Source of the DNA: Rhizobium sp. BT03
Lineage (GTDB): Bacteria > Pseudomonadota > Alphaproteobacteria > Rhizobiales > Rhizobiaceae
DNA length: 64,000 bases
Assembly (NCBI RefSeq): GCF_030053155.1
Contig: NZ_CP125640.1
Coordinates: 1,922,001-1,986,000, forward strand
Direction: 5' to 3'
Shown: positions 18,534 to 29,394 of the stretch, piece after piece
Numbering within the stretch: the first letter of the stretch is position 1
Layout: every line of letters begins with the position of its first letter
Program-made: the position numbers and the translations under genes
The notes under the pieces: model-generated
Databases searched by the model: none
What the model was told of the DNA's origin: nothing
Seen by the model: only the letters and a program-made list of their open reading frames with translations

Positions 18534-20225
18534 TTACGCTGCTTCGTCGATCGCCCATTTCCGGAGGATTTTCGCGGCGCGTTCCTCGTTGATCTCGACC
18601 ATGCGGGAGAGCTTGCGTTCCGGGCCTTCCTTGACGCGGCGGTTGAAGTTCCCGTCGTCGTCGCCGAGGCTGAGCAGATCCTCGGTGCTGTCGAAGCCGA
18701 AGTCGGATCCGAAGCCGTCCATGAGGGCTCCTCCGGGGGCGCCGGCTGCCGGCGCGAAGTCCGGAAGCTCGAGGCCGGCCGCCTCCGGCGTGGCGTCGCC
18801 GAGAACCGAAGAGCTGCCGTTGCCGCTGACGCTGCGCACCAGAGGCCGCAGGCCCATCCAGACCACCACGAAGGCGACCGCGACGAAGGCGAGCGAGTTG
18901 ATGATGCCGGCAAGGTTGCGGCTCAGCATGTCCATGACGCGGACACCGCCGGTGGCGTCTTCGAGCAGCTGGTTCTCGAGGAAGTCCATCGCCGTGACGG
19001 TGACGACGTCGCCGCGCTTGGCGTCGATACCGGCCGCCGAAGCGACGATCGTCTTCATTTCGGCAAGATAGGCATCGATCTTGGCCTGGTCGGCAGGCTC
19101 GCCGACCATCTTGGCAATGCGGCCCTTGTTGACCACCACGGCGATCGAAAGCTTCTCGACCTTGTAGCTGTTGCGGGTCGTCGCCGTCGTCCGGCTGTTG
19201 ATTTCGTAGTTGGTCTGCTCTTCGCGCTTGTCGGACTTGTCCTGCGATTCAGGACCGGCCGAACCGCCGGCCTCGGGGGCCGCCTGCGGAATGTTCTGCT
19301 CGACGGTGGCCGCGCTGTCGGACTGCTTCTGCTGCGACTGCTGGGCTTCCTTGGTCGAGCGGACCGAGCGTTCGACCTTGGATTCGGGATCGTAGGTCGT
19401 TTCCTGGATCTGCTGGGCGTCGGTATTCAGGTCGGCGGTGACGCTGGAGCGGAAGTTGTCCATGCCGAGGAAGGGTGCGAGCGCCTTGTCGACGTTGGAT
19501 TCGACTTCCTGCTGGACGTTCTGGACGATGTTGAGCGAGCGGTTCAGCGAGCTGTTGCTGGCTTCGTCGCCGGACGCGAGCAGCTGACCGGCGGAATCGA
19601 GGATCGTCACGTCATCGACGTCAAGCCCCGGCACGGCCGAGGCGACGAGATGGCGGATCGAGGTCGCAGCACTCCGCCCGGTGGTGGCGCTGGCGCGAAT
19701 CATGACGGAGGCGGTCGGCTTCTGCTCCGCCTTCCGGAAGTTACCGACTTCAGGCATGACGATATGGACGCGCGCGGCCGTGATACCCGAGATCGACTGG
19801 ATGGTGCGGGCGATTTCGCCTTCCAGCGCGCGAACCCGCGTCACTTCCTGCATGAAGGAGGTCAGGCCCAGCGAGCCGACATTGTCGAAGAGTTCGTAAC
19901 CGGCATTGGCGCTGTTCGGCAGGCCGCGCTCGGCAAGCATCAGGCGGGCCTTGCCCGTCATCCCCGCGGGAACGCTGATGCTGGAACCATCCGTGCCGAC
20001 CTGGAAATTGATGTTGGCTTCGGCAAGCGCCATGCTGATCTGGTTGAGATCGGGCGAATCCAGACCGACATAGAGCGTTTCCTGTGCCGGCTTGTTGACG
20101 AAAAGGGCGGCCGCAAGGACGATTGCGATGGAGACGGCACCGACGCCTCCGAGAATCATCAGGCGTGTTCGGCCAAGGGAACCGAAGTTCTTAAAGATCT
20201 GAACTAATTGATTTAACAGATTCAT
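18534..20225 (-). CDS. fliF: Flagellar MS-ring protein FliF
   Basis: Forms the MS ring in the inner membrane, platform for the rotor and export gate. 563 residues. First membrane segment near residues 22-45, the YscJ/FliF domain with LYVGLDSPDLNQISMALAEANI, second membrane segment near residue 470 (GIINSLAFVAVAFVVVWMGLRPLV) and a C-terminal FliG-binding tail ending KILRKWAIDEAA. Last gene of the large minus-strand che operon, 111 bases after cheT. Confidence 0.96.
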   Translation of the reverse strand: MNLLNQLVQIFKNFGSLGRTRLMILGGVGAVSIAIVLAAALFVNKPAQETLYVGLDSPDLNQISMALAEANINFQVGTDGSSISVPAGMTGKARLMLAERGLPNSANAGYELFDNVGSLGLTSFMQEVTRVRALEGEIARTIQSISGITAARVHIVMPEVGNFRKAEQKPTASVMIRASATTGRSAATSIRHLVASAVPGLDVDDVTILDSAGQLLASGDEASNSSLNRSLNIVQNVQQEVESNVDKALAPFLGMDNFRSSVTADLNTDAQQIQETTYDPESKVERSVRSTKEAQQSQQKQSDSAATVEQNIPQAAPEAGGSAGPESQDKSDKREEQTNYEINSRTTATTRNSYKVEKLSIAVVVNKGRIAKMVGEPADQAKIDAYLAEMKTIVASAAGIDAKRGDVVTVTAMDFLENQLLEDATGGVRVMDMLSRNLAGIINSLAFVAVAFVVVWMGLRPLVRSVSGNGSSSVLGDATPEAAGLELPDFAPAAGAPGGALMDGFGSDFGFDSTEDLLSLGDDDGNFNRRVKEGPERKLSRMVEINEERAAKILRKWAIDEAA

Positions 20226-20336
20226 TCTGTTCTCGCACGATTCGTCAAAGACAAAGCAGGCTTATTGCCTCATCTGACGAATAATCGGCGAAACTTGCGC
20301 GAGCGTTTCGTGAAGGGGCGCGCGGCCCCTGAAGGG

Positions 20337-20726
20337 TTAGAAGAAATCGAAGTCGCCGGCCGCCTTGCTCAGGGGCTGGGAATGGCCGTGGCGTGTGGCG
20401 CCGCCCAGCGCCTTCTGCATCTCCGCCAGCTTGACGAGGCTGAGCGCGGTCGCGACGTCGACTGCCCAGCCATGCGGGATTTCGCCGGTGATGGTGTCGA
20501 TGAACTCGGCAAGGCCGCGCGATTTCTGCACGGCGAGATCGATGCCCTGCATGACTTTCATGGCATCCGGCGAATTCAGGATTTCGGCGCCGCCGAGATC
20601 GAGAAGCTGCGGCTCGATGCGCTCGATGAGATAGGCGACGTCGTGCAGTTCGGAAACGATGCGCATCAGGATGTCGCTCAACGCTTCAACAGGCGCAGGC
20701 GGCTCCATCACCGGGTTAAATGTCAT
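20337..20726 (-). CDS. cheT: Chemotaxis protein CheT
   Basis: Small soluble protein found at the end of che operons of rhizobia; the Sinorhizobium homologue contributes to chemotaxis and has been reported to interact with CheR. 129 residues, mostly helical (VEALSDILMRIVSELHDVAYLIERIEPQLLDL), ending GDFDFF. Sixteen bases after cheD. I rely on position and on the helical, CheZ-like appearance; no catalytic motif is evident. Confidence 0.75.
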   Translation of the reverse strand: MTFNPVMEPPAPVEALSDILMRIVSELHDVAYLIERIEPQLLDLGGAEILNSPDAMKVMQGIDLAVQKSRGLAEFIDTITGEIPHGWAVDVATALSLVKLAEMQKALGGATRHGHSQPLSKAAGDFDFF

Positions 20727-20742
20727 ATGAAAATCCTCGCCA

Positions 20743-21297
20743 TCAAAAAAATTCGATACTGGTTTCGACGGGCTTCGGCGGAGCGGCGGGGCGCTGCTCG
20801 AGGGCGACGGTTCTCTGCGTTTCGGCGCCGGTCAGGGGGTACTGCCGGGCACGACCGGAGACCGGCCAATATTCGAGCTTGCGTCCATGGTCTCCGCCTG
20901 TGGAGGAGCCGACCACCGGAATGCCTTCATCCCTCAGGAACTGCATGGCGAAGGCCGCGTTCTGCTCACCGACATTGGAGAATGTCGAGATCGTCTTCGC
21001 GCCGCCGAAGATCTTGGCCTCCAGCCGGTCGCGCCGGGCGCCCTGCTTCAGGAGACCGTTGATCAGCAGTTCCATCAGATGCACGCCGTAACGCGTGGCA
21101 TCGCCGCCTGAGGTCGGCGACGTCGCCGAACCGGGCAGCAGGAAGTGGTTCATGCCGCCGATACCGGCGACAGGGTCTCTGAGGCACGCAGCCACGCACG
21201 AGCCGAGAATGGTCGAGAGGACCGCATTCGGATCGCTCAGAACCTTGTACTCGCCCTGAATGATGTGCACGCGGCGGGCTGCCCCCTCAGTGATCAT
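20743..21297 (-). CDS. cheD: Chemoreceptor glutamine deamidase CheD
   Basis: Deamidates glutamines of chemoreceptors. 184 residues. Catalytic cysteine in [15 protein letters not shown] and histidine in [10 protein letters not shown] are both present, as is the TKIFGGA-type segment ([10 protein letters not shown]). Overlaps cheY2 by four bases. Confidence 0.95.
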   Translation of the reverse strand: MITEGAARRVHIIQGEYKVLSDPNAVLSTILGSCVAACLRDPVAGIGGMNHFLLPGSATSPTSGGDATRYGVHLMELLINGLLKQGARRDRLEAKIFGGAKTISTFSNVGEQNAAFAMQFLRDEGIPVVGSSTGGDHGRKLEYWPVSGRARQYPLTGAETQRTVALEQRPAAPPKPVETSIEFF

Positions 21298-21683
21298 TTC
21301 AGGGCTCCAAACACGGCTTCGATGGCCGCTTTCATCTTCTCGATCGTGAACGGCTTGGCGAGCACGTTGTTGGCGCCGAGCTGGGCTGCCTTCTGCACCA
21401 GTGCGCGGTCGCCCTGGGCGGTCAAGATGATGAAGGCCGCCTTCTTGGTGTTCGGGTTGGTGCGCACGGCCTGAAGGAAGCCGATGCCGTCCATCTTCGG
21501 CATGTTGAAGTCCGAGATCACCAGATGGTGCGGCTGCTCGGCCATGATCTTCATGCCCTGCTCGCCGTCGCCTGCGGACGTGATCTGCTTGAAACCAAGC
21601 TGGGTCAGCGCATCGCTGAGCAGCAACCGGCTCGTTACCTGATCATCGACGATCAGAACTTTGATTTTCTCCGCGATCGACAT
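21294..21683 (-). CDS. cheY2: Chemotaxis response regulator CheY2
   Basis: Single-domain receiver, 129 residues. Phospho-accepting Asp58 in [12 protein letters not shown], acidic pair in IVDDQ, Thr in ILTAQGD and Lys in LAKPF. In Sinorhizobium the second CheY is the motor-binding one that slows rotation, while CheY1 acts as a phosphate sink; by operon position this one matches CheY2. Confidence 0.93.
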   Translation of the reverse strand: MSIAEKIKVLIVDDQVTSRLLLSDALTQLGFKQITSAGDGEQGMKIMAEQPHHLVISDFNMPKMDGIGFLQAVRTNPNTKKAAFIILTAQGDRALVQKAAQLGANNVLAKPFTIEKMKAAIEAVFGALK

Positions 21684-22727
21684 TTATTCGGTCCCTTCCT
21701 TTCGGGCGGCTGTCATTTTCAATATTTCTTCACCGATGGCAGACAGGGGCAACTGCTGCTCAACGGCGCCAAGTTCATGAGCAACCCTTGGCATTCCGTA
21801 AACGACACAGGTTTTTTCGTTCTGGCCGAGTGTTCTGGCGCCGGCGTGGCGCATTTTCAACAATCCGGCGGCGCCATCGCGGCCCATTCCGGTCAAGATC
21901 ACGCCGACGGCGTTGCGGCCAGCCAGCTCGGCGACCGAATCGAACAGCACGTCGACCGATGGGCGGTGGCCGTTGACCGGCGCCCGGTCGACGAGACGGC
22001 AGCAGGGCGCCGAGGCGTTGCTGACCTGGAGATGACGCTCGCCGCCCGGCGCCAGATAGATCTTGCCGATTTCGAGACGGGCGCCATCGGTCGCTTCCTG
22101 CACCACCGGCGCACAGAGGCGGTTCAGCCGTTCGGCGAAGCTCTTGGTGAAGGTCGGCGGCATATGCTGGGTGATGACGGTCGGCGGGCAATTGGCCGGA
22201 AATTTCTGCAGCACGGCGATCAGCGCCTCGACACCACCGGTCGACGAGCCGATCGCGACGATCTTGCGGCCGACGCGGAAATCGGCGACGGAGGGCGGAG
22301 GCGCCGGGGCGGCAACCGGCTGGGAAAACTGGCGCTGCGTGCGCGCGGCTGCCTTGACCTTCTCGGCGAGGTCGCCGAAGGGCCGGGGTTCGCCCGGCGC
22401 CGGCTTGCCGACGCAGTCGAAGGCGCCGATCTCGAGCGCTGCCAGCGACGCCTCGGCGCCGCGATGGGTCATCGTCGATACCATGATCACAGGCATCGGA
22501 CGCAGCGTCATGATCTTTTCGAGGAAATCGAGGCCGTTCATATTCGGCATCTCGATGTCGAGCGTCACAACGTCGGGGTTCAGCCGCTTGATCGCCTCGC
22601 GCGCTTCCAGCGCATCGCCGGCCTGGCCGATAACGTTGACCTCGGGATCGGAACTCAGGACGGCGGTGATCAGCCCCCGCATCGTCGGGGAGTCGTCAAC
22701 GACGAGAACCCTTGCCGGAGCGCTCAT
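21684..22727 (-). CDS. cheB: Chemotaxis methylesterase CheB
   Basis: Phosphorylation-activated receptor methylesterase/deamidase. 347 residues from the ATG at 22727, which has GGAGGAA upstream and overlaps cheR by four bases. Receiver domain with Asp57 ([13 protein letters not shown]) and a C-terminal esterase domain with the catalytic GSSTGG serine (about residue 162), ITQHMPP histidine and GMGRDGAAG aspartate. Confidence 0.96.
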   Translation of the reverse strand: MSAPARVLVVDDSPTMRGLITAVLSSDPEVNVIGQAGDALEAREAIKRLNPDVVTLDIEMPNMNGLDFLEKIMTLRPMPVIMVSTMTHRGAEASLAALEIGAFDCVGKPAPGEPRPFGDLAEKVKAAARTQRQFSQPVAAPAPPPSVADFRVGRKIVAIGSSTGGVEALIAVLQKFPANCPPTVITQHMPPTFTKSFAERLNRLCAPVVQEATDGARLEIGKIYLAPGGERHLQVSNASAPCCRLVDRAPVNGHRPSVDVLFDSVAELAGRNAVGVILTGMGRDGAAGLLKMRHAGARTLGQNEKTCVVYGMPRVAHELGAVEQQLPLSAIGEEILKMTAARKEGTE

Positions 22728-23632
22728 GCCTTCCTCCCGTGACCTTTGGCGGTGTAGCGATAGGTCGTGATGCCGATATTGTCGAAGACGTGTTTCGCCT
22801 CGCCCGACACACGCTCGGAATGGCCGATATAGAGATGGCCGCCCTCCGGCAGCAGGCCAGCGAAACGCTGCCAGATCTTCATCTGCGTCGGCTCGTCGAA
22901 ATAGATGACGACGTTGCGGCAGAAGATGACGTCGAACTTGCCCTTGAACGGCCATTGCGCCATCAGGTTGAGCTCATTGTAGGTGATCAGCCGCTTGACG
23001 CGGTCGTCGACCTGGAACTTCCTGCGGCCCTGCACCTCGACTTCGCTGAACCATTGCTTGCGCATGGCGGGCGAAACGGTTTCGAGCGCGTTTTCGTCAT
23101 AGGCGCCGGCCCGGGCGATCGCCAGGATCTTCGGGTCGATGTCGGTTGCCAGGATCTTGAAGTCGTAATCGGCGACATTCGGCATCAGCGACAGCACGGT
23201 CAGCGCGATCGAATAGGGCTCCTGCCCGTCGGAGGAGGCGGCCGACCAGATGCGCACCCGGCCGCCCGATTTCGCCCGCTGCAGAAGTTCCGGCAGGACA
23301 TGGTCGCGCAGGTGGTCGAAATGATGGTTTTCGCGAAAGAAGCGGGTAAAATTGGTCGTCAGATGCGACAGCATCTCGCGGCGCGGCGCAGCGCCCGCCG
23401 GCGAAGCGACGAGATCGCAATATTCCCGGAAGCCCGACAGGCCGAGATTGCGGATATGCTTCGACAGGCGCGAATAAACCAGCGACGCCTTCGTCTCGTT
23501 GAGGAAGATGCCGGCATCCGAATAGATCATCGCGGCGATCTCGGTGAGATCGCGGCGCGTCAGCGGATATTCTCCGCTTGCCAGAACTTCGTCGGCTCCC
23601 TGCCTCTGATCTTTTGCGCCCATTGCGTTCAT
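22724..23632 (-). CDS. cheR: Chemotaxis methyltransferase CheR
   Basis: S-adenosylmethionine-dependent methylation of receptor glutamates. 302 residues. Contains [18 protein letters not shown] (SAM-binding G-x-E-P-Y region), [19 protein letters not shown], and [17 protein letters not shown]. Overlaps cheW by four bases. The usual counterpart, a receptor C-terminal pentapeptide, is absent from the receptor in this operon. Confidence 0.96.
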   Translation of the reverse strand: MNAMGAKDQRQGADEVLASGEYPLTRRDLTEIAAMIYSDAGIFLNETKASLVYSRLSKHIRNLGLSGFREYCDLVASPAGAAPRREMLSHLTTNFTRFFRENHHFDHLRDHVLPELLQRAKSGGRVRIWSAASSDGQEPYSIALTVLSLMPNVADYDFKILATDIDPKILAIARAGAYDENALETVSPAMRKQWFSEVEVQGRRKFQVDDRVKRLITYNELNLMAQWPFKGKFDVIFCRNVVIYFDEPTQMKIWQRFAGLLPEGGHLYIGHSERVSGEAKHVFDNIGITTYRYTAKGHGRKA

Positions 23633-24096
23633 GCGGCTTCGCTTTCGGTCTCGGAAAAGAGGGATTCGAGTTCGATCAGGCAGATCATGCGCTTCTCGAT
23701 GGCGAGAATGCCGCGGGCAAATTGACGCTCGAGGTCGGAGGAGATCTCGGGCGTCGGCTGGACGGTTTCGTCGGTCACCGTCAGGATATCGGATACGGCG
23801 TCGACCAGCAGGCCGACGACCTTGCGCCGGACCTGGGCGACGATGATGACATGACGGGCGGTCGGGTCGGCCGGCTTCATGCCGAGCCGGGCGGCAAGAT
23901 CGATGATCGGCAGCACCGCGCCGCGCAGGTTGATGACACCGAGCATATAGGCAGGCGAATGCGGCATCGCGGTCGCCGGGGTCCAGCCCCGGATCTCACG
24001 AACCGACATGATGTTCACGCAAAATTCCTGATCCCCGATGCGGAACGCGATCAGCTCGCGATCCCCCTCGTTCAGATTTTTTACGGCGTACGACAT
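23629..24096 (-). CDS. cheW: Chemotaxis coupling protein CheW
   Basis: Couples receptors to CheA. 155 residues with the CheW fold: [25 protein letters not shown], then [22 protein letters not shown] and [15 protein letters not shown]. Four bases after cheA, overlapping cheR. Confidence 0.96.
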   Translation of the reverse strand: MSYAVKNLNEGDRELIAFRIGDQEFCVNIMSVREIRGWTPATAMPHSPAYMLGVINLRGAVLPIIDLAARLGMKPADPTARHVIIVAQVRRKVVGLLVDAVSDILTVTDETVQPTPEISSDLERQFARGILAIEKRMICLIELESLFSETESEAA

Positions 24097-24100
24097 TCCC

Positions 24101-26401
24101 TTACCCTACCGCTGCTAACGACATTTCTGCTTTGAGCGACTGGCCGCGCGAGGCGCCGACAACCGCGTCGACATCGAGAATGAGAGCGACGCGCCCGTCA
24201 CCGAGAATGGTGGCGGCGGCAATGCCCGGCACATGGGTGTAATTGGCTTCCAGGCTCTTGATGACCACCTGGCGCTGACCCTGGATGGCATCGACCATCA
24301 GGGCGCGCTGGCCGCCGCCTTCGGATTCCACCAGAAGCGCCACGCCCTCGACCGGGTTGGCCTGGGTCGCGCGGAAGTTCAGGATGCGGCCGACATCGAC
24401 CAGCGGGCAGAAAGAGTTGCGGATCGAGATCAGCCGGTGGTTCGCACCGAAGGAGTGGATCGCGGAGGCTTCCGGCTGCAGGGTTTCGACGATTGCCGTC
24501 AGCGGCACGACCAGGGTCTGGCCGGCGACGGTGACCACCATGCCGTCGAGGACGGCGAGCGTCAGCGGCAGGCTCATGGTGAAGACCGAGCCGTGGCCAG
24601 GCTTGGAGGTGATGTTGATGCGGCCGCCGAGCGCCTGGATCGAACGCTTGACGACGTCCATACCGACGCCGCGGCCCGAAATGTCGGAAATCTTGTCGGC
24701 CGTCGAGAAGCCCGGCAGGAAGATCAGGTTGTCGATTTCCTCGTCCGACAGGTTGGAATCGGCCGGAATGAGGTCGTTGTCGATCGCCTTCTGGCGGACC
24801 TTCTCGCGGTTGATGCCGGCGCCGTCGTCGGCAAGCTCGATCAGGATGCGGCCCGAACGATGCTTGGCGGTCAGGCGGACGGTGCCTTCGGTGTTCTTGC
24901 CGGCGGCTGCGCGCTTTTCCGGCGTTTCGATGCCGTGGTCGACGGCATTGCGGATCATGTGGGTCAGCGGCTCGGCCAGCTTGTCGATGACCGTCTTGTC
25001 GACTTCGGTGTTCTCACCTTCAGTGATCAGACGGATCGACTTGCCGGTCATGTCGGCGATTTCGCGGACGATACGCGACATGCGCTGGAAGACCGGCTTC
25101 ACCGGCTGCGCGCGGATCGCCATGACCGAGTCCTGGATCTCGCGGGTGAGCTGCTGCAGCTCTTCGAGGCCCATGTTGATCGAGGAGGTGCCGGTCGTGT
25201 CGTTCTCGATGACGCTCTGCGACAGCATCGCCTGGTTGATGACCAGTTCGCCGACGAGGTTGATCAGGCGGTCGACACGGTCGAGATCGACGCGGATCGT
25301 CTGGCCGGCGCCGGCGGCATTGTTCTGGGCGGCGGCAGCGCTGGCAGCGGCCGCTGCGGCGGCTGCCGATTCCTTCTTCTCGACGCGGGCGGCGGCTGCA
25401 GCCATCTGCGTCACATTGGAGGCAGTCTCGGCAGCGGCAACGGCGGCGGCGGTCTCGGCGGCGGCGCCGGAAACGTCTTCGGCTGCGCCCGATTCGTCCA
25501 GGATCGACAGGTCGAAGGGAACCGGCACCATCGGCAGTTCGTCGTTGCTGGTCGCCTCAGCCCGTGCTTCCTCGACCGCCTTCACCGTCAGTTCGCAGTC
25601 CCATTCGGCGAATTCGAAAACGGTGCGAATGGCGTCCTCGCCCTTGTCCGTCTTGATCGTGACGTTCCAGAAGAAATAAGCGCCTTCCGGATCGAGTTCA
25701 TCGAGGCCCGGCAGAGCATCGCTGTTGCAATAGATGGTCATTTCGCCGAGGCGCGAGAGATCGCGCAGCAGCAGCGTGGCGTCATTGCCCTTGGAATAGA
25801 GTTCGTAGCGCGGCTTGAAGATGACTTCATAGGCCGGCATGGCCGAGCCCGCATCGCCTTCGCCGCCAAAATCGTCGAAGGAAAAGGGCACCGGCTGGAA
25901 GCCGCTGTCGTCGGTCGGTTTGGGAGCGTGCGCGGCAGCGGCCGGAGCGGCCTTGGCTACGGGTTTTGCGGCAGCCTTCGGCGCCGGCGCTTCGGCCAAT
26001 GCCGAGGGAGACGGCAACTCACCATTGGCCAGCGCCTCGAGTTCCTTGACGAGGCCGCGGCTGCGGCTTTCATCGACGCTGCCGCCGTCGCGCGCGGCAT
26101 TGGTCAGGTCGGCGAGCACGTCGGCCGACTTCAGCATCACCTTCAGGACGTCCTGGTTCGGCTCAAGCTTGTTGGATCGAACGCAATCGAGAGTAGTCTC
26201 GAAAACATGGGCGAAGGCAACCAGATCATCAAGGCCGAAGGCGCCGGCGCCACCCTTGATCGAATGCACGGCACGGAACACCGCATTGACGGTTTCCGGA
26301 TCGCGATCGCCATCATTCATTTTCAGAAGACCGGATTCCAGCTCGGCGAGCTGTTCCTCGCACTCCTGGAAAAAGATCTCTTTGATTTCGTTCATATCCA
26401 T
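24101..26401 (-). CDS. cheA: Chemotaxis histidine kinase CheA
   Basis: Receptor-regulated kinase that phosphorylates CheY1, CheY2 and CheB. 766 residues. Phosphorylated His46 in the P1 domain ([14 protein letters not shown]); long Ala/Pro/Glu-rich linkers around residues 135-180 and 320-365; dimerisation and ATPase domains with N-box [13 protein letters not shown]1 LADDGAGI and G2 [10 protein letters not shown]; and a C-terminal CheW-like P5 domain. An exceptionally Ala-rich linker near residue 350 is longer than in enteric CheA. Confidence 0.97.
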   Translation of the reverse strand: MDMNEIKEIFFQECEEQLAELESGLLKMNDGDRDPETVNAVFRAVHSIKGGAGAFGLDDLVAFAHVFETTLDCVRSNKLEPNQDVLKVMLKSADVLADLTNAARDGGSVDESRSRGLVKELEALANGELPSPSALAEAPAPKAAAKPVAKAAPAAAAHAPKPTDDSGFQPVPFSFDDFGGEGDAGSAMPAYEVIFKPRYELYSKGNDATLLLRDLSRLGEMTIYCNSDALPGLDELDPEGAYFFWNVTIKTDKGEDAIRTVFEFAEWDCELTVKAVEEARAEATSNDELPMVPVPFDLSILDESGAAEDVSGAAAETAAAVAAAETASNVTQMAAAAARVEKKESAAAAAAAASAAAAQNNAAGAGQTIRVDLDRVDRLINLVGELVINQAMLSQSVIENDTTGTSSINMGLEELQQLTREIQDSVMAIRAQPVKPVFQRMSRIVREIADMTGKSIRLITEGENTEVDKTVIDKLAEPLTHMIRNAVDHGIETPEKRAAAGKNTEGTVRLTAKHRSGRILIELADDGAGINREKVRQKAIDNDLIPADSNLSDEEIDNLIFLPGFSTADKISDISGRGVGMDVVKRSIQALGGRINITSKPGHGSVFTMSLPLTLAVLDGMVVTVAGQTLVVPLTAIVETLQPEASAIHSFGANHRLISIRNSFCPLVDVGRILNFRATQANPVEGVALLVESEGGGQRALMVDAIQGQRQVVIKSLEANYTHVPGIAAATILGDGRVALILDVDAVVGASRGQSLKAEMSLAAVG

Positions 26402-26417
26402 AGGAGAAAATCCTGAT

Positions 26418-26783
26418 TTAAGCGGTTACACGCTCAATGGCATCGATCAACTTGGCCGGGTCGAAAGGCTTGACGATCCAGCCCGTGGCGCCGGCCTGGC
26501 GGGCGCGATTCTTCTTTTCCGCGTCGCTTTCGGTGGTCAGGACCAGGATCGGGATCGCCCGATATTTCTCGTTGCGGCGGACACCTTCGATGAAGCCGAA
26601 ACCGTCGAGGCGCGGCATGTTGATGTCGGTCACGATGACGTCAGGATTGGACTCTTCGAGAACCTCGAGACCCTCGACGCCGTCTTCCGCCTGGATCGTC
26701 TCGAAGCCGGCATTGTTGAGCGTCACGAGAAGCATGTTTCGGATGGTGCGGGAATCATCCACGGTAAGAACTTTTTTCTTCAT
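26418..26783 (-). CDS. cheY1: Chemotaxis response regulator CheY1
   Basis: Single-domain receiver, 121 residues, Asp53 in VIVTDINMPRLDG, Thr/Ser in LVLTTES, Lys in IVKPFDP. In Sinorhizobium CheY1 acts as a phosphate sink draining CheY2-P through CheA, helped by CheS, encoded next door here with a four-base overlap. Confidence 0.94.
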   Translation of the reverse strand: MKKKVLTVDDSRTIRNMLLVTLNNAGFETIQAEDGVEGLEVLEESNPDVIVTDINMPRLDGFGFIEGVRRNEKYRAIPILVLTTESDAEKKNRARQAGATGWIVKPFDPAKLIDAIERVTA

Positions 26784-27076
26784 TGCCGAATCTCCTTGGC
26801 AAGCAGGTGATCAATATTGACGCCCACCAGCTGCATGGTTTTCTGAAATGCGTCGGACACCTTGGAAAAGGTGAATGGCTGCTTGTCCTGCTCCCAGGTC
26901 TTCTCGGCGGACATCAGAACCTGGGCGCACAGAGCACCGATCCGCTCGACGCCTGAGGCGTCTATCGACAGACCGCTGCCCCTGAGGGAGAGGAGTTTAT
27001 CGCGCAAGGCGGAAGCCTCATTGAGGTCGAGCACCGCTGTCAGATCCAGCGTCTTGCCACTCTTCTTTGCTACCAT
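26780..27076 (-). CDS. cheS: STAS-domain protein CheS (phosphate-sink partner of CheY1)
   Basis: 98 residues from the ATG at 27076 (MVAKKSGKTLDLTAVLD), which best fits the STAS domain; an upstream in-frame start adds 17 unrelated residues. STAS pattern: LDLNEASALRDKLLSLRGSGLSIDASGVERIGALCAQVLMSA. In Sinorhizobium CheS binds CheA and raises its affinity for CheY1-P, speeding signal termination. Older rhizobial annotation calls this gene cheX. Confidence 0.82.
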   Translation of the reverse strand: MVAKKSGKTLDLTAVLDLNEASALRDKLLSLRGSGLSIDASGVERIGALCAQVLMSAEKTWEQDKQPFTFSKVSDAFQKTMQLVGVNIDHLLAKEIRQ

Positions 27077-27139
27077 CAGCTTTTCCTTGTCCCCTTGTCC
27101 CCGGCTCGAGAAGACGAGCTGAGGCAATCATCCGATAGG

Positions 27140-28768
27140 TTAGTAAACATTCCGCCCACCTCCGACGCTTGCGAAGGGCTGCGGAAGGCTAAAATCATCA
27201 TTTTCATATTCATCTTCGGCCACGTCAGGACGGGCGGCGGCTTCGATGGCGCGCCGCGGCGTCACACGAACCGCAGCCGGGCGCCCGGCATTGGCGTTTT
27301 CCCGGGCGATGCGGAATTCGCGAATCGTCTGGCCGAGCTCGAGAATGACGGTGTGGAGGTGGTCGGCGCCTTCGGCCGAGCGCTCCGCAAGGCCGGCGCT
27401 ATCGGCCACCTCGCCGCCCAGACCCCTGACGTCCGACGTGACGCTGTCGAGGCTGGCGGCATGTTCGCCGGTCCGGGTGGCGATGCCTGATATGGCGGCA
27501 TTGATGTCGGTGACCTGGCGCACGATGCTGCCGATCGAATCCTGTGTGCGGCCGACCATCTGCACGCCGGCGTCGACCTGCGCCTTGGTCGTCGTCACCA
27601 GCGTCTTGATCTCCCGGGCTGCTTCGGCGGACCGCTGGGCGAGCGCGCGGACCTCCTGGGCGACGACGGCAAAGCCGCGGCCGGAATCGCCGGCGCGGGC
27701 CGCCTCGATGCCGGCGTTCAGCGCCAGAAGATTGGTCTGGAAGGCGATCTCGTCGATCGCGCCGATGATCTGGCCGATCTTTTCGGCCGACTGCTCGATA
27801 TCGGCCATGGCGCTGATCGCACGGCCGACGACCTCGCCGCTTTCCTCGACGGCGGCGCGCGTCGAGGCCGCGGCCTGTTCGGCGGCTCGGCTGTCGGCGG
27901 CGCCGTCGCGCACACTGCCGGCGATGCCGGCAAGGGCGGCGGCGGAAAGCTGCAGCCGGTCGGCCTGGCCGGACGCCGTGCCGGCGAACTGCCGGGACAG
28001 GCCGGCAAGCGAACCCGTCGCCGCTTCGGCCTTCAGCGTGCGCTCGGTGATGGCGGTGAACTCGGCCTGGAGCCCATCCAATGCGCCGTTCAACGCGGCG
28101 GCGATCGCGGCATGGGCGCCGTCGACGGGGGCGCGCCGCGTCAGGTCGCGGGCGGAAAGGCCTTCGACGACATCGCCGAAGATCCTGGCGATCTCGGCCT
28201 CGTTGTCGGCGCGCTGTTCGGCGAGCGCGCGGCTCTCAGCCGAGCGCTGGGCGTTGAAGCGCAGCGAGACGGCGATTTCCACATCGACCATGACGATGCG
28301 GATGATCGCGGTCATCAGATCGGAGATTTCGCGGGTGCGGCGCTTGGCGGACGGCAGCAGCGGGCGGCCGGCAATTTCCTCGGCGAGACCGGAAACGACA
28401 TGCTCCAGCATGACGCCATGGCCGGCCACGTGCCAGCGCGGGTCGAGGCCGATCTTGCTTTCGGTGTCGGAGAGAACCTTGACACGTTCGGCATAGAGGC
28501 TGTCGAAGCGGGCATCCGTCAGCACGTCCCAGTGCGAGGACTGCAGATCATGCAGGCGCTCGACCTGGCGCTCGCTGTCGAAATTGCGCGCCGCGTCCGG
28601 GAATGACTGGAACCTGTGGAAGAGATCGCGCAGACCTGCCTTCAGATGCGCTTCGAGGGCCGGCCGGTTGCGGCGCACCAGCTCGCACTGGTCGGCATCG
28701 AGACCGGCAAAGCGCAGGCGGTCGCGCAAGCTGCCTGCCTGCGCTCCACGAGCCTGATCTGATGGCAT
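27140..28768 (-). CDS. icpA: Soluble protoglobin-domain chemoreceptor IcpA
   Basis: Cytoplasmic methyl-accepting protein, 542 residues from the ATG at 28768; a TTG at 28849 would add 27 residues. No membrane segment. The N-terminal ~170 residues look like a globin-coupled sensor ([38 protein letters not shown]; helix with [10 protein letters not shown] holds candidate haem-ligating histidines), then a helical linker and a signalling domain with the hairpin tip [35 protein letters not shown]. Heads the che operon. The C-terminus (GGGRNVY) lacks a CheR/CheB tethering pentapeptide. Oxygen or redox sensing is inferred from the globin fold. Confidence 0.9.
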   Translation of the reverse strand: MPSDQARGAQAGSLRDRLRFAGLDADQCELVRRNRPALEAHLKAGLRDLFHRFQSFPDAARNFDSERQVERLHDLQSSHWDVLTDARFDSLYAERVKVLSDTESKIGLDPRWHVAGHGVMLEHVVSGLAEEIAGRPLLPSAKRRTREISDLMTAIIRIVMVDVEIAVSLRFNAQRSAESRALAEQRADNEAEIARIFGDVVEGLSARDLTRRAPVDGAHAAIAAALNGALDGLQAEFTAITERTLKAEAATGSLAGLSRQFAGTASGQADRLQLSAAALAGIAGSVRDGAADSRAAEQAAASTRAAVEESGEVVGRAISAMADIEQSAEKIGQIIGAIDEIAFQTNLLALNAGIEAARAGDSGRGFAVVAQEVRALAQRSAEAAREIKTLVTTTKAQVDAGVQMVGRTQDSIGSIVRQVTDINAAISGIATRTGEHAASLDSVTSDVRGLGGEVADSAGLAERSAEGADHLHTVILELGQTIREFRIARENANAGRPAAVRVTPRRAIEAAARPDVAEDEYENDDFSLPQPFASVGGGRNVY

Positions 28769-29200
28769 GTCCTGCCTCAACGCCTGTCCCCAACCCACTG
28801 TCCAGGCGGATGCCCGGTTAAAAACTTTTGCAGCGTCCGGTAAACGCAAAGCCTGGAGACGGTTCTCACCACCGGTTACAACCGGCGGGTCGAAGCCCCC
28901 TGATCAGCTATAGTTCGGAGCTGTCTGAAGAGATGGATACCGGATCAACCCGGTACGGCGGGACGGCGTCATGCCTGGTGGGAACGAGTGCATCTTCCCA
29001 TTCCGACGTGTAAACCAATGTTTATGGTTAATTCCTTGCTTGAAGGTTAATAAGCCCTTCGCAGTGCAGGCTTTTGACGCAATTCAAGGCCGCCCACAGC
29101 AAATACTGCGGCGGAGTTGCACGGCTGCTACAAGGCACACGCAAGCTCCGTGTTATAGGCCGGTCGATAACCAAGACATGACGTCGACAAGGACAGAGCA
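28769..29200. promoter_or_regulatory. icpA/che operon upstream region
   Basis: 432 bases with no credible gene except the small ORF that follows. It must hold the promoter of the 11-gene minus-strand che operon. Visible structure: a CCGGTT/AACCGG inverted pair near 28870-28890 and two GGTTAAT heptamers near 29030-29050. No sigma box assigned with confidence. Confidence 0.5.
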
Positions 29201-29314
29201 ATGATTGTTCTCGGATTGGGTGCCTGCTTGATTGCAATGACGCTGCTTGCCGCCGTCGCCCGCCTCGATTTTCTCGCGGCAAACCGCGATATCCGCGCGC
29301 TGCGGGTGTTCTAA
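29201..29314 (+). CDS. Small single-pass membrane protein, 37 residues
   Basis: ATG at 29201 with purine-rich GGACAGAG upstream opens a 37-codon frame ending TAA at 29312-29314. The product starts MIVLGLGACLIAMTLLAAVARL, one membrane segment, followed by a short polar tail (NRDIRALRVF). Lies upstream of, and in the same direction as, the GT39 glycosyltransferase. No family recognised; coding status is inferred from start context and hydrophobic pattern. Confidence 0.45.
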   Translation: MIVLGLGACLIAMTLLAAVARLDFLAANRDIRALRVF

Positions 29315-29394
29315 AACCCTCACCTGCCCGTTGGCAGCCCGGCACCTTTGGTGTATCGCACTGGCGCCTTTCATGTCAGCGGAACACTTGGTTC

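Noticed and set aside
20314..20330. AGGGGC/GCCCCT hairpin between cheT and fliF as a terminator
   Set aside because: No T-run on the minus strand and fliF is expected to be co-transcribed; may only be local structure.
24233..26416. Long 727-codon open frame antisense to cheA
   Set aside because: It is a shadow of the GC-rich cheA codons: composition is Asp/Arg/Gly/Ala-biased without a domain, and cheA itself has all family motifs.
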